A stretch of DNA of 64,000 nt, taken from NCBI GenBank assembly GCA_002914805.1, contig JXTB01000160.1, forward strand, positions 88,926 through 152,925. Reading direction: 5' to 3'. The notes beneath the pieces are model-generated. The model saw only the letters and a list, made by a program, of their open reading frames with translations. It was not told the origin of the DNA and searched no databases. Each line of letters starts with the position of its first letter. Position 1 is the stretch's first letter. Both the position numbers and the translations under genes were made by a program. The stretch comes from Parasponia andersonii. Lineage: Eukaryota; Streptophyta; Magnoliopsida; Rosales; Cannabaceae. Positions 21,969 through 34,136 of this stretch are shown here, piece by piece.

Positions 21969-23308
21969 CTTTCAAAAAAAAAGTCACTTAATAGATCATA
22001 TTCTGAATTTTACGCTAAAAAAGGGAGAAACAACTCAAAATTACATAAATAACTCAAAATTTCAAGTGACATAACTCATAAATACAAGATCAATACATAT
22101 AGAAATAACATAAACACAGGTGTAATATCAATACATGTCCACTATTCAATTAAAAAATATAAACTCACATAAAACAAGATCAATACATATAGAAATAATA
22201 TAAACTCATCATATCGATACAAATCCACTAATCAATTGAAAAACAAACTCACACAACATGATTTAAAGCCAAAATTGAAAATATATGAGACAATACTCAA
22301 CAAATCCAAATAAGAATAACATAACAAAAATATTAAAAATTACACCATTCAATGCACGAAAAGCACAAAACAAATTCTAATAATATTAAAAAAATTAATC
22401 AAATCCAAACTTAATAAAATAAATAAATATAAAACCACATGCTAGAGATTTATTGAAAGAAAAAATAGAAAACTTACAGTGGAAAAATATGCGAGCGTTA
22501 TCTCGCTATTGTCGAGAGCCAAAGAACAAAAGGGTTATAAAAAATCAGCTGCTATAAATCATAGATAAACATCCAAAAACCTAAACAACTTAAGTTCAAA
22601 ACTCAAAGTAACCTTGCCTTCAACAGATTATACTTTGGGGCAAAGGGAGAAGAAAAAATGTAGTGCCTCAACAATCAAACTAGAGAACGAAAAGAAAAAA
22701 AAAAAAAAAAAGACTCAGATATTATAGAAGTTATAGAACTAGATTTTGGAAATTAAAAAAGAAATAAGAAAGTATTGAATACAAACTTAATAGAGAGGTA
22801 AACTTCAGGCGTCTATGCTCATAATGTTGACTTATAGACATAGAGAGGCAAAGGCCAAAGGACGAGAAAAAAGGAGAGAGATAGAGAGAGAAACAAAAAT
22901 ATATTTATGCTATGGGAGGTCTAACGACGGAAAACACAAATAGGGTTTAGGAACTAAAGTAAATGAAAGTTGGCTTAGGGTTATTTAGTATTAGATCCAT
23001 ATCAGATTTTCATGTTAATATTGTGTTATTTGTGTTAGTTATCACTGTAGTGTGTTAATTTCGAGTCTGCGTATGTGTTTATTTAGAGTCGACCAAATGA
23101 TAACCTATTTTTAAATTTAGCTTTAAATGAGTTATTCAGTTTGATTTCGTGCCTAATGGGTCAATCTAATTTTGGCCCACTAATTTTTCGTGTCATTCGA
23201 GTTTGATATGATTTTGACTTACACTTTTTTTTTTCAAACTCTAACCAGTAATATTTTGTGTCAAATTCGTATTGTTTTGTGACCCAAATTATCACCCCTA
23301 CTAAATTT

Positions 23309-26300
23309 GTGCACTGAAATGTACAGTAAATTTTATAAATATTAATAAAAATATATATATATCACCTATTTGATTATATAAATATATGTATTTGTATACA
23401 TAAAATCATATTTTAAAAAAGTTTCATGCTTTAATTTGGTTTCAATAATTTGAAATGCTAGAACCACAAACTAAATCAGACCAATGGTTTTGAAAACTCT
23501 AAAACCATAACCAAATAAAATCAAAACCAAACCAAACCAATAGTTTAGTTTGGTTTCATCAGTTTCATTGATTTGGAGGTTTCAATGTACTCCTTTGTGT
23601 GATAGGATTTAATATTTTGTAAAAAACCATAATTAATCATGGATTCCTGGTACTTGTACGTACGAGCACAAGCCCAAATTTTAATGAACAAATCTGATTT
23701 AATTTTTTATTTTTTTCAATTGGAATTTATAAATATTTTAATTATTATTTTTTTAGTTTAATATTTGAATTAAATCAAAATATGTGTTCGAATTTTGAAA
23801 AAGGAATTTCAATAGAGAAATTAGGTGAAATACACACATCATCTATAATCAATTTTAGAAACTACACCTTTCCCAAAGCTTTTAAGTAACTACACCCCTT
23901 TTTTTTTAAAAAAAAAAATGTGCAAAAAGACTAATACATTCTTAAATAAAAAATGCTAGATACACTCTCAAGTGCTAGATATATGTTTCTAGCAACTCGA
24001 CTAGGAAAAAAAAGAGTTAGTGCACTAGATAGGGTATCAGGAACCTAGACACGAGTGTCAAGCAGGGCTAAATAAGATGTCTAGCAACTCGATCCATCAT
24101 GTCTAGCTAGATATGGATCTATGTTCGATTGTTATACGCTAGACATGATATCAAGTTTGCTACATATGAGTGTTGAGAGATACTAGACAATGTGTCTAGT
24201 AACTCGATTTTATTTGTTTAGCCGAAATGTGAACCGTTGATAACATAAGTGCTAGGAGTATTTTTTTTTATATTTAAAAAAATTTAAAACTTAAAAAGAT
24301 GTATTCACCTAAAAATTATTAAGAGATGTGTATTTCTTAAAATATACTATAGCAAAGATATATTTTACAAAGAACCCCATTTCAATAAACTCGTCAAAAA
24401 TTAATATTTGACAAAGAATTTCAATAAACTCATTGGTCAAAACTTGGTATAGGATAAAGTAAATTTCAATAACCTCAATGGTCAAAAGACAAGTTAGGAC
24501 AAAAAAAATATAAAAGTCATGTTAAAAGCACTCCAAACACACACTAAAGATAACTTTTTCCCCCTAAAAATCATGAACTAATGCAAATTAGTAGTTTAAA
24601 CTTTTAAGATGAAAAGAGTGAATCATTGAATAAAAAATTATGATAGAAATAAACAATTAATAAGGCAAAATGAAAAACAAGGTATTGAAAAAAAAAATTA
24701 AATGAAACAAAGTAAACTGGATATAAAGTAAAGAAATTTTAATTTATTTGCCTTAAGTTAATATTAAAGAGATTATTAAAGAAATTAGAAAATGAGGAAA
24801 TGAATTACGCATAAAAAGAAATTTTGAAAAATAACTAGGCAAAAGTTAATTAGAATTTTGAACGAGAATATTCAATTGAAAAAGAAGGATAGATAAAGAT
24901 GGGCTGTTTCTTTTTTTTTTCCCCCTTAAATTATCTTTTTTAATTATTTTATTAATTAATGGGATACTTTTATGCAAAATTGGGGTGTGTATATAATCTC
25001 CCTTGATGTAATTACACACTAAATGCATTCAACAGTAATTTACCAATATCGTGGATGCATCCAATTCTAGAAATTGAAGATTTTTAGCCAAACTCTCTCG
25101 CCCAAAGGAGACCCAACTCGAAGCCTATTTGCTCTAATATTTCCAGAAAAAAGCTGCCATAACTTTTGAATTGCGAAGAAAAGCACCAAGCACGTATTAA
25201 CTTTGTTACTCATTAATGACTACATGCACATTTAGTCATCCTTCGGGCTTCTTTTCATTTTTTGTTTTCGATTTTGTTTTTGTTTTGCTTTTTTTTTTTT
25301 TTTTCCCTTGAAAAAATCTGATAACAGCTAAAATCATCTGAATAGTTTGATAAACGATTATTGTAAAATTTAGAAAAGCTTTTACAAATATACAGAAATA
25401 TAATATTTTAATATTATGCTTAGATTTTAAGTGTGTATTGTTTAGTCGATATATTTTTTTTTCCTGAAAGATTGTCTAGTCGATATATGTGTTCGGTAAT
25501 GTTTAAGACTTATAGGATTTTGCTTCGGATATGTACTAGAGTTTTAATTGTTTAAACTGTAAGGGGTATTATGATTTAAGTAGTTGAAAAAAAATAAAAA
25601 TAAATACACATTATTTTATGTTTTTCTCTTTCTATTTTTTATCATGAAAGTATAAGCATAATAAATTTTAGTTGAGCAAAATAATACTATAAATAAGTTA
25701 AAAAAATACCTATTGGATTAGTACCAATATTTATAATATAAATTTTTATATATGGCTTAAATTTATACTTGTGATTCATGAAATGGATACCACAGCCTAC
25801 ATTTCACAAATAAAACAATGTGGTATATATTTGTCTAAATATGGGTATAAAAAACAAATATTTATGAAATAAAATACAAAACATGGTATTTACAAAAATA
25901 TGCTTAAAAAAGGAGTATTTATCAACTCTTTCTTCCAAAAAATTGATGCAAGCCAACTCAACTTGGCCGAGTGCACACCCCTATCAGAAGGAACTTCCTT
26001 TGCAAAAGAGTTAAAAGAGCTTCAATAACTAATCTTTTACTATTATTGTTTAATTAGTCTTTTAAGTTATAAACTTCTTTAATTTAGAGAAAAGAATGCC
26101 CTTGGAACAATAATCCTCTTATTTTAGGGTGACAAAACGTTGGCCCATTTCCTTTTCTTCTCCTCTTTTTCATGCTAATTCATCCATAAACGCCAGCAAT
26201 TAAAGTTTTGTAATCTCTTCCTACCGGTGCCAACAATTGGGTATTTCCCCCACTAACAAAGCCATTGAAGATGATCACATTGTAGTTTAAGTGATATTTG

Positions 26301-26663
26301 AACTTCTAGGATATATATAAATTTTCTAGATTATTCTCAAGCTTGAGAATAAGCCTAGATCAGTTTCGACCTTGCTCGACAACATTGTCCAGCCAAGGTT
26401 TCGTGACTTGAAGATCGAACCACTGTCACATTGGGCAAAAAGGTAATGAAGTTTTTCCTCATAGCCAGTCATCAGTTTCTGTCTCTCATTTTACAACTTT
26501 AAAAGCTAGGCTTCTTACCAAAATTGCAAAATGAGATAGACCACTTTAGCAAATTAATTTCCCTTTTATATTTTTAACCTACTGAACAGTAATATTCAAC
26601 AACGAATCTCCCGCCAACTACCCAAACTAAACTCAATATAATGTCAAAATCACCCGTTTGATT
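23309..26663. other. Long intergenic stretch with degenerate repeats, no gene seen
   Basis: At 23930-24250 the word CTAGCAACTCG and variants of CTAGA/GTCTAG recur (for example near 23991, 24081 and 24195) in a loosely repeated block flanked by related 'acacatc' sequences. At 24379, 24418 and 24462 an imperfect 40-45-bp unit starting ATTTCAATAA(A/C)CTC is repeated three times. Poly-A and poly-T tracts are common, including a long T run near 25290. Nothing in 24500-26600 could be assigned. The last few hundred bases would contain the 3' end of the PPR gene transcript. Confidence 0.5.
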
Positions 26664-28430
26664 TCATCTATAATTTTCCTCTATAGAACTACAACCAGGA
26701 TAAAGCTTCATAACTCTTTTAATCTTCACGTCTTTTCTAATCTCTTTTACACTTTCCCACTGACACGCTCCAGCATACAGATTCGATAATAGTCCATAAT
26801 CTTCACTATTCTTAGGTCTAATCTCATTTAAATGGCTTGAAACCTCATTTGCCAAACTGATATCTCCTTGGTTTCTGCAACCCGCAAGTAGCGTACGCCA
26901 TATGATCATGTCTGGCTTCTCTGGCATACTCCGAACAAGCTCCAATGCCTCATTCACTAGCCCAGCTCGGCAGAGAATATCAACCATACAACCATAGTGT
27001 TCCATCCCTGGTTTCATGGGGTAATCCTTTGTCATTGAATTAAAACATTTGTGCCCCTCGTTTGCCAAACCAGCATGGCTGCAAGCAGATAAGATGCTGA
27101 GGAAGACAATTCCGTCTGGTTTAAAACCTTCCCTTTGCATCTGAGAGAAACGGAGCAGAGCAGGTATTGCATATCCGTGCATTGCTAGTCCGTGTATTAT
27201 AGTTGTCCAAGACACTAGTGTCTTCTCCATCATCCCATCAAAAACTTGACAAGCTTTCTTTATGTTTCCACATTTAGCATACATGTCCATCAGAGCATTG
27301 GACATGGTAATACTTCTTCCTTTTTCGAACCCATTTTTCTTGATGTAATTGTCAATCCATTCTCCAAGTTCAAAACTGCCCAGTTTGGAGCATACTGAGA
27401 CAATTGACAATATGGTAATTTCATCTGGTCTAACATTTTCACGTTCCATTCCTTGAAATAAACTCAATGCCTCATCGAACAAGTTACAATGACTATAACC
27501 ATTCATCATAGAAGTCCAAGAAACCACATTTCTTACGGGCATCATTTGAAATATCCGGTAAGCGTTCAGTAAGCATCCACACTTTGAGTACATGTCAATG
27601 AGAGCATTGTAAAGAAGAACATCAATATCAGTAAAATTTCTGATTAAGTAGCCATGAACTACCTTTCCCTCTCCTAAGGACATCAAAGACGAGCACGCAG
27701 AAAGTACGCTAACGATGCTAACCACATTCACTCTCAAGCCACTATCTACCATTGCCCGCGCATATACAAGTGCCTGGTAAGCGAAATTGTGTTGAGTATA
27801 TGCAGCAAGAACAGAGTTCCACATCGGTACATCCCTCTGAGGAGTTTCGTCGAACACCTGCTGCACAAAAACTACCTCGCCAAACAAACCATACATGTTA
27901 ATCAGAGCGGTTTGAACTATGACCTCAGACGTAAAACCCAGTTTGCATTTCTGAGCATGTATCTGTTTTCCCTCAAAAACCGCAGAGATAAGTCCACATG
28001 CCTTGATAGCAAACTGAAGGGTATAACTATCCACCTTCAGACCTCTACTTCTCACATGGGAATATACCAAAAGAGCTTCTTTTGCGTTGTTTCTATCCAG
28101 ATAACCTCTAACGATGCTATTCCAAGTGTAAGTATCAAGACCCTTTACTCCATTTGCGATTGAATGGGCAATGGAAATTGTACTGGGGAAAGACAATGAG
28201 GCAAAAGAGACAACGAGTTTACTTGCTATTGGGGGGTTTCGAACAAGGCCTGCGGTGATAGTTTGTGCAAGGATTTGACATAAATGTTCCTTGTTTTTGC
28301 ATTTTGGCAAAAAAGAAGTGATGATGCTTTGTAAATGGGATAATTCCGGTTTGGTTTGACGACTTTGGATGGTTTCTATGGTACTTTTCTTCGGAATTAT
28401 AATGCACGGATAAGAAGGGTTTGGAGGCAT
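26664..28430 (-). CDS. PLS-class pentatricopeptide repeat (PPR) protein, E subgroup
   Basis: A single open frame of 588 residues without introns, as is usual for plant PPR genes. After an N-terminal ~95 residues that could include an organelle transit peptide, about twelve PPR-type motifs run from residue ~99 to ~506. Characteristic phrases are YTWNSIVRGY, VQTALINMYG, LYNALIDMYSKCG, VSWTSMMNGYSHC, MSNALMDMYAKCG, VSWTTIIHGLAMHG and FLSILSACSHAG. The alternation of 35-, 36- and 31-residue motifs marks the P-L-S type. The C-terminal ~80 residues (IWRTLLAGCRNQGD... to YPGCSSIEENYR) form an E domain; there is no DYW deaminase domain. Proteins of this class bind organellar RNA in a sequence-specific way, one base per repeat, and mostly guide C-to-U editing with a deaminase supplied in trans. 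The target and organelle cannot be told from sequence alone. The first ATG (28430) was taken as start. The frame is uninterrupted and looks functional. Confidence 0.93.
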   Translation of the reverse strand: MPPNPSYPCIIIPKKSTIETIQSRQTKPELSHLQSIITSFLPKCKNKEHLCQILAQTITAGLVRNPPIASKLVVSFASLSFPSTISIAHSIANGVKGLDTYTWNSIVRGYLDRNNAKEALLVYSHVRSRGLKVDSYTLQFAIKACGLISAVFEGKQIHAQKCKLGFTSEVIVQTALINMYGLFGEVVFVQQVFDETPQRDVPMWNSVLAAYTQHNFAYQALVYARAMVDSGLRVNVVSIVSVLSACSSLMSLGEGKVVHGYLIRNFTDIDVLLYNALIDMYSKCGCLLNAYRIFQMMPVRNVVSWTSMMNGYSHCNLFDEALSLFQGMERENVRPDEITILSIVSVCSKLGSFELGEWIDNYIKKNGFEKGRSITMSNALMDMYAKCGNIKKACQVFDGMMEKTLVSWTTIIHGLAMHGYAIPALLRFSQMQREGFKPDGIVFLSILSACSHAGLANEGHKCFNSMTKDYPMKPGMEHYGCMVDILCRAGLVNEALELVRSMPEKPDMIIWRTLLAGCRNQGDISLANEVSSHLNEIRPKNSEDYGLLSNLYAGACQWESVKEIRKDVKIKRVMKLYPGCSSIEENYR

Positions 28431-29782
28431 TTGGGCAACAAAAGGACTCTGTCTAGTGACAGTATCGTCGAGTGAGCAAATAATAGAAACTGACAGCTTT
28501 TTAGCACTTCTTTCTTTTTTTTTTTTTCCCTTCCTTTTTTTTTTTTTAGGGAAGTTTTTAGCATTTCTATTTTTGACAGTTTTTTGTTTTTTTTTTTTTT
28601 TTCAGTTGCAAGTTTTTAAGCAATTTTTATTAGTGAAACCTTTTTAAGTGCTTTTTTCAGGGAATTTATAAAAATTCGATCAAATTTTGGGCTCAATTTA
28701 AGGAAATATTTATTTATCAAATATTATAGTAAAATATATCAAGCTTAAAATTAAAATATACCAAGTATAAAAAATTATATGTCCAATACATTTCAGTACA
28801 GTAACTGAAATTAGTAGATACACATCTTTTAAATGTAAAAATATATATATACTTAATTATTTAATTATAAAATTTTAAAAATAGATATTTATTTAATTAA
28901 ATTTAAAATATTAGTCATTTACCTAATTTTTTTTTTCTTCAAATTTTCACAAGAAATGAGTTTTAATTAAGGTTATAACTTCAGATAAAACTGCCAATCT
29001 TTTTGCAATAGGTAAATATCAGTCCCTAATAATTCACACTTAAAAACACTTTCTTAGCGTCAGTTCATAGAGGTAGCCATATACCGCTCGTCCTTTTTGC
29101 CCAAAAAAACCAAAAGAATTAAACAAAAATCTTGTTGCCTTCTAACCCCCCCAAAAAGAAGTCAACTGACTGATGAGTATTACAACTTTTGTCTTTGAAA
29201 GAACTTGATTAGTATTACAAGTTGAATTAGACGGTGTGATTGCAGGGCAAAACAGGTAAAAGTGATTAATCATCCAATGGTGGATTAGTTGCTCCTTTTT
29301 CTGCATCTTGGAAATAAGTAAATTGTGTCCCTGAAAAGATCTTATTCCTAAGTAGAGGTTGATAATTGAGCTACATTCAAAGTTTCATGATTACTTTCTG
29401 TTTATAACTAGAACCCAATCCGCAAATAGAATGAATGTCTGCATCTTTATAGCGTGTGTTCTACACTTCAACTAGTTAAGCATACAAGTGACCAAGCACC
29501 AAACTAACATCTTGATTCTTGAAAAGTCCTTTTTACCCTCGTACAACAACAGAAATGTATTACTGATAAACATATACCACAACTTGATTAACTTGAAGAG
29601 GTTAAAAAAAACCCAGTAAAAGTCAGTACAAAAATTATTCATGTGGCTATCACATATCAACTTTATAGTAAGCTTCCAACTCTAACCCAAATACAAAGAC
29701 AATGGATCACAGACGTCTGAAACAGAAAACATGGAGAAATCCCTAAGTCTGTTATAAAAGGAGCAAACAATGAGACTTGTGC
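28431..29782. other. Intergenic between PPR and VPS29 genes
   Basis: The part next to 28431 is the 5' flank of the PPR gene and is marked by long T runs (28515-28548 and 28588-28602). The rest is AT-rich. About 29400-29782 should hold the 3' untranslated region of VPS29. No additional gene is visible. Confidence 0.5.
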
Positions 29783-32201
29783 TCAATGAGCAGAGTGAGT
29801 ATTGGTGGTTGTCTTCTTGAAATCAATCTTGTCAACCTTAACCTCCCCATCAATGAGTTCATAGACGTATACCACAACACGAAGACCATCAATGTCCATG
29901 AGGACAAAGCTTGGGTTCACATCATAGGTGATGCTGCTATAGGCACCAGTTGCGGACCCTGGGTTTATAACAACACCACCCTCATGTTTGTAAGCAGTGA
30001 ACTGATGAGTGTGACCAGTTACAAGGATATCTACATCCAACTGCCTCTGGAGCATTGCCAGTGAGTCTAGGTCACCCCACGGAATAACCTTCAGGAAAAG
30101 TCAGCAAGAATTTATTTGCTATTAGATGAAACATGGAAGAAATGGCAGGAAAAATCAAATTCTTACTACTCCTTTTCATCACAGGAAAATTCAAGGTAAT
30201 GGTATCCACTAAAGATGTAAACACAATAACTACGGCCTTTGGAATTCTCTACAGTCTAGACAAAACCATTGTGGAACAACATCCAATCTACAAGAATTCA
30301 TGTGTGAATGGTGACGTACTGGCAGTCAGATCTTCCATCAAAACAACCAAAGAAATTTAAATTGCTACATGGAACTCTCTTGGATTGAGATTACTAATGA
30401 AGAAATAATCTCCATTTCCTATATTTTCTTCTAAAAATGGAAATTTAGCGTGAAACCTAGACAGAAACTTTATTTTTCTGCTACAATAGGTAGAAGGAAT
30501 ACATAAGAACATAAGCACAACTTTAATCAGTGGAAAAGGACAACACGATATTTTAAAGTATTATTTTAGCACTATTGCCCAAAGACCATCAATGAACCGT
30601 TTAACCCTTGTTTAACCCTTCGTCTCTTCTCATCTTGTTCCTCTCATAATCCTCACTCCTTCACTTAAAAAGTGTTTGTTTAAGTAAAAACTTAACCATA
30701 TAGTTTTTAATAAAAGAACTTATCCTTGATCAGAGCCAATTGCTGAAAGACAAGAACAAAGGCTACAACGCTATAGTGGTGAACATATTTTACGCTGATG
30801 CAGAGAAATGTTCTTACAGGGAAGAAGCAAGAGAGACTAGGACACAAAAGATGAACAATAAAGCTCTCAATTTAACAAATACATTTTATAGATGCTGAAT
30901 CTGCTATTCTATTTATCCAAAAAACCGAGGAAATGGGGCAAAGACCATATTGCATCATCTTCTCCATCCCTAATGTTTATATAAGAGCACCAAGACATAC
31001 GATGTTCGAGGATAAAGAGAGGAAAACAATGCATTGCGAAGTAAAAGGTAAAAGAACCAACCTGATGGCCGTGGCATAATCCCAGCTTAAATTGACCAAT
31101 GGTTAGTGTCTTGGTCTCTGGATACCGTGTCTCTTCATCATACTCACCTCGAGTAATATGCAAATCTGGACAAAGAGTCTTCAGGTAGTCATGAACCTCC
31201 TGAAAACAGCATCCGTAAATTCTTATCCAGTGGCATTTTAATTTAGCAAGGGAAACAGTACTTCCAAATTGGTTGTAGAAATGCAATCTTCCTTACGCAA
31301 GTTGCCAAAGCAATTCAAACGCGAGTTTTGAATTAACACATTTAGGGCTCTCCATTTATTACATACTGATAAATCAATTAAAAATGAGGTGAATAAAGAT
31401 ATTTCGAGATGATTAAACCGAGAAGGAAAAAAACCCGTGTAATTTGAACACGAACGAAAACAAAGATGAAATTTTTCAGTAGAGGATCATATAAGAAAAG
31501 GATAATACTTAAGGTACCAAAATTTTAATAACGACACATGTAGCTCATGATTTATCATCACTTAATTGGTGATAATATTTATTCTATTTGTTGTAAGTAT
31601 TAACACACCAATTAGACGGGGACAAGTTACATGCCACGTGTGTGCGTTGACGAAAAATTTGGTACAAAAATTAGGACATATAGTGCTATCCATAAGCAAA
31701 TTATTCTTTGTTTGGTTTATATGAAAAGGAAAAGAAAACTAGAAAACCACAATTCATCTTGTTCATCTAAACTAAACCTGGGTCAACTACTATTAGACCC
31801 AAGTGAAGGGAGACCATCTTCATACAGCTAAAACCCAGAAAATCAAAACGAGAAAAGAGAGACTTAAATGAAAACAAAAAAATGGGGTACAACCCAAATT
31901 AGAATTTTCCCACATTAATTTTCACCGGAAAAATTAAAAAAAAATAAATGGAATTAAAGCTAACTCATAATAACATTAAAAAAAGGAAAAAAAAATTATT
32001 CCATTAACCAAAAAAAAAAAAACTAAGAGAAGTTTATAATACAGAAAAAACATAAACAAAAACACATACTTTGATACAAAGATTGCCAGTGCAAATAATA
32101 TGTTGGATCTTGCCAGGAACAAGCATGGACTTAAACTTTGCAGGCAGATCAGGAGCCCTGTGGGGTACATGTAAGTCCCCCAAAGCCAACACCAACACCA
32201 T
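29783..32201 (-). CDS. VPS29: Vacuolar protein sorting-associated protein 29 (retromer subunit)
   Basis: Three coding exons on the minus strand join cleanly. Exon 1 is 32201-32070 (44 codons, starts [15 protein letters not shown], donor AAA|GTATGT). Exon 2 is 31199-31062 (46 codons, after TTTTCAG, donor CAG|GTTGGT). Exon 3 is 30088-29783 (101 codons plus stop, after CTGAAG). All joins are phase 0 and give 191 residues, the usual plant length. Motifs in order: GDLHVPHR (residues 8-15), [32 protein letters not shown] across the second junction, [15 protein letters not shown] and [11 protein letters not shown]29 has a metallophosphoesterase fold but acts mainly as a scaffold: it binds VPS35 in the core retromer on endosomes and helps recycle vacuolar sorting receptors. 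A 5'-untranslated intron is likely (32239-32449). Intron 1 (31200-32069) holds a MITE. The gene looks intact. Confidence 0.96.
31491..31700. mobile_element. Small Mutator-like MITE in VPS29 intron 1
   Basis: Element 31500-31691 (192 bp). It starts GGATAATACTTAAGGTACC and ends GGACATATAGTGCTATCC, with the arms matching through 'GGTACCAAAATTTT' against 'AAATTTGGTACAAAAAT' and 'ACACATGTAGC' against 'GCCACGTGTGT'. Flanks are ATAAGAAAA (31491-31499) and ATAAGCAAA (31692-31700), a 9-bp duplication with one mismatch. It is a relative of the copy at 39059-39248. Confidence 0.75.
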
Positions 32202-32238
32202 CTTCAGTCGCCAATACCTAAAACCCACTTCACAAAAT

Positions 32239-32449
32239 CTGCCCAAAATCACAAATTATATAAATTTTATGTATATAAACACACATATAAACAATAAGGA
32301 AAAATCGCTGCAATTCAATCTTCCATGAAAGTATATCGACAAAATACCACTGATTAATGATACAGAAATTGAAGATATACGTATTGAAACTGAGTGATTA
32401 AGAAAAAGAGATTCATTGAAAAGCTGGGTGATTGTGTAGAGGCGTTTAC
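32239..32449 (-). other. Probable 5'-UTR intron of VPS29
   Basis: On the minus strand CTCTCTG|GTAAACGCC at 32450/32449 is a good donor and TTTTGGGCAG|ATTTTGTG at 32239/32238 a good acceptor. The downstream 37 bases lead directly to the VPS29 ATG at 32201. A short leader exon would then lie at about 32450-32510. Introns in the leader are common in plant housekeeping genes. This is inferred from splice motifs only. Confidence 0.5.
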
Positions 32450-32529
32450 CAGAGAGAGCGCCCAATTTTGCAGAAGCCGGCATGAACGAGGTACCGGCCA
32501 CGTATTACTTTGTGGGGCAAATGCTTTAG

Positions 32530-33930
32530 TTGTAATTCGAATTAGAATGATGGGTTAGTTTGAGATTTTAAGTCAGATGTAAAATAAAATTTAAAGATCT
32601 CTTCTTTTAACCAAAAAAAAAATTGTTTTGGAAATTTGGAATTGCCAGACAGCCTCAAATAAAAAATTTAAAAATTGCTTTCAAATTAATTTCATCTTCG
32701 ACACTATTAGAGATCTTTGTAATTTATTATTTTTTTAATATCATCTAAATCAAAATCAGTTGGCACAATTTAATTGATCAGTTATAATAAATAATAAGAA
32801 AATGTTATTCATTATTTATAGGATGACAAATTATATATCATATCAAATAATATTAAAAACGTAAAATATAAGATAAAATATTTAGTATTATGTATTTAAT
32901 CTGTCCTATATCATAGTCCTGTCCCATCAAGCACACTAAACATGCTTACGAAGATAATTGTATTTGTTATTTTCATAAATTAATTGGAGAAATACCTTAG
33001 GTTATTAAAGTTAAAATTTGTCAAATCTCCAATATTAAACTAGGATTTCCCATTTGTTATACAGAATAACTTTTACTATAATTGGTGTTATATGTGCCTA
33101 GAAAGCAACTTTTGGACGCAAACTGTTTGGTAAAAAAAATTTAGAACCGATTGGCACAAAACCTAACAACTTTTCACAACAATTTTGAGAAGCTAAAAAA
33201 TCTAGTTTTTGGCTCTCTCATAATCATAAATTCTTTAAATAACACAACAATACTAAACTGATTAAAAATTTATTTATTCTGATTTTTCTTTGGTTTATCA
33301 GTGCTTTTTTGTGTCACTTATGAGAAAACGATGGATCATATTTTTCTTTCTTATAGTTTTGCTATCCATATTTGAAAGTGCAGTCTATGTTTTGGTGTTA
33401 AGTTGATCATAAATTAAGTGGCTTCCTTTGTTAAATTTGCGTTACATTTTCAGTTTAGCCTCTAGATTAAAGCGTTGTGATTAGTTGCAGTTTTTTCTAA
33501 TTTACGGGCTATTAGGCTTTCAAAGAACAATTTGATTTGGAAATTTGGTTTTGTTATTGTGAATATAAGGATTGGAATTTTGATTTCTAGCAAGATGAAC
33601 ATGAGTTATTGTTGTTCCCTCCAAGGATACTATAATTCTCAAGATGTTGAGAATTAATACTTCATTTCTGAGAGCACCACGTTATATTTTATTAGGTAGC
33701 AACCATTGGTGATTGAATAAAGTTAAGATTAATACACAGAATAATGCTATGGACGATTTTAGGTGCCCAATACTGTATAAGGTGTCACTCTATTACGGTA
33801 GAATTAAACTAACACTTTAGTGAAACTTGCATGAAACTCAATCTATTAATTGTAAGAGCATAATAATAAACTGACACCTTATGAGTTATTGACCCCTTAA
33901 AATTACTCTAATACCGTATGAATCTGCTTT
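32530..33930. other. Intergenic upstream of VPS29, no gene seen
   Basis: AT-rich DNA. The first part is the promoter region of VPS29. No other open frame with recognisable similarity is found. Confidence 0.5.
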
Positions 33931-34136
33931 GCCAAGTCTAGGCTCGCGATGGCTTATGAGGAGATTTTTCGAAATCATAAAGGTTGCGTTAATAATTGCT
34001 TTTACATTTTCTTTGGTGAGATGGTAGCTTTTGAGGCTAAACTTTGGGCTATAGTTAATAGAATCTCTATCGCATGGAAGCAATTTTGTCCTTGGATCAT
34101 AGAAATTGAATTTTGTGGTTGGCTAAAATTATGATA
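33931..34136 (+). pseudogene. Fragment of a LINE-type RNase H (RVT_3-like) domain
   Basis: A plus-strand reading gives EEIFRNHKGCV..., GEMVAFEAKLWAIVN and AWKQFCPWIIEIEF. The order 'G-I-F-R-N-x-x-G', 'AFEAEL.A', 'W..IW.E.D' is that of the RNase H-like domain at the end of plant non-LTR retrotransposons and its many genomic relics. The glutamate of FEAKL is kept, but the first catalytic aspartate region is frameshifted. It is only about 65 codons long and has no visible continuation on either side. Confidence 0.5.

Larger units (their letters stand above)
7854..23308 (-). mobile_element. hAT transposon A (outer), split by hAT-B and a CACTA element
   Basis: Terminal inverted repeats are TAGGGATGGTAATTC at 7862 and, on the other strand, TAGGGGTGATAATT ending at 23300. 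The 8-bp TSDs are CTAAAGTT (7854-7861) and CTAAATTT (23301-23308), 7/8 identical; 8 bp is the hAT signature. Two later insertions account for about 11.3 kb of its 15.4-kb span, leaving a ~4.1-kb element. Collinearity with hAT-B supports the joins: A continues 9459 to about 14118 (both run 'GATATTGAG' into 'AAAAGACAA.TGTTGCATCATAAAA') and 14292 to 20957 (both run 'CAAGCATAAGGAAT' into 'TCGAGTTC'). The subterminal zones (7880-8165 and 22980-23290) are rich in GGGTC/GACCC and AACCC words, as expected of transposase-binding arrays. The transposase is on the minus strand and broken throughout. Confidence 0.85.

Noticed and set aside
27789..28163. 124-codon plus-strand open frame
   Set aside because: Antisense shadow of the PPR gene, with no domain.
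29777..30064. 95-codon plus-strand open frame
   Set aside because: Antisense of VPS29 exon 3.
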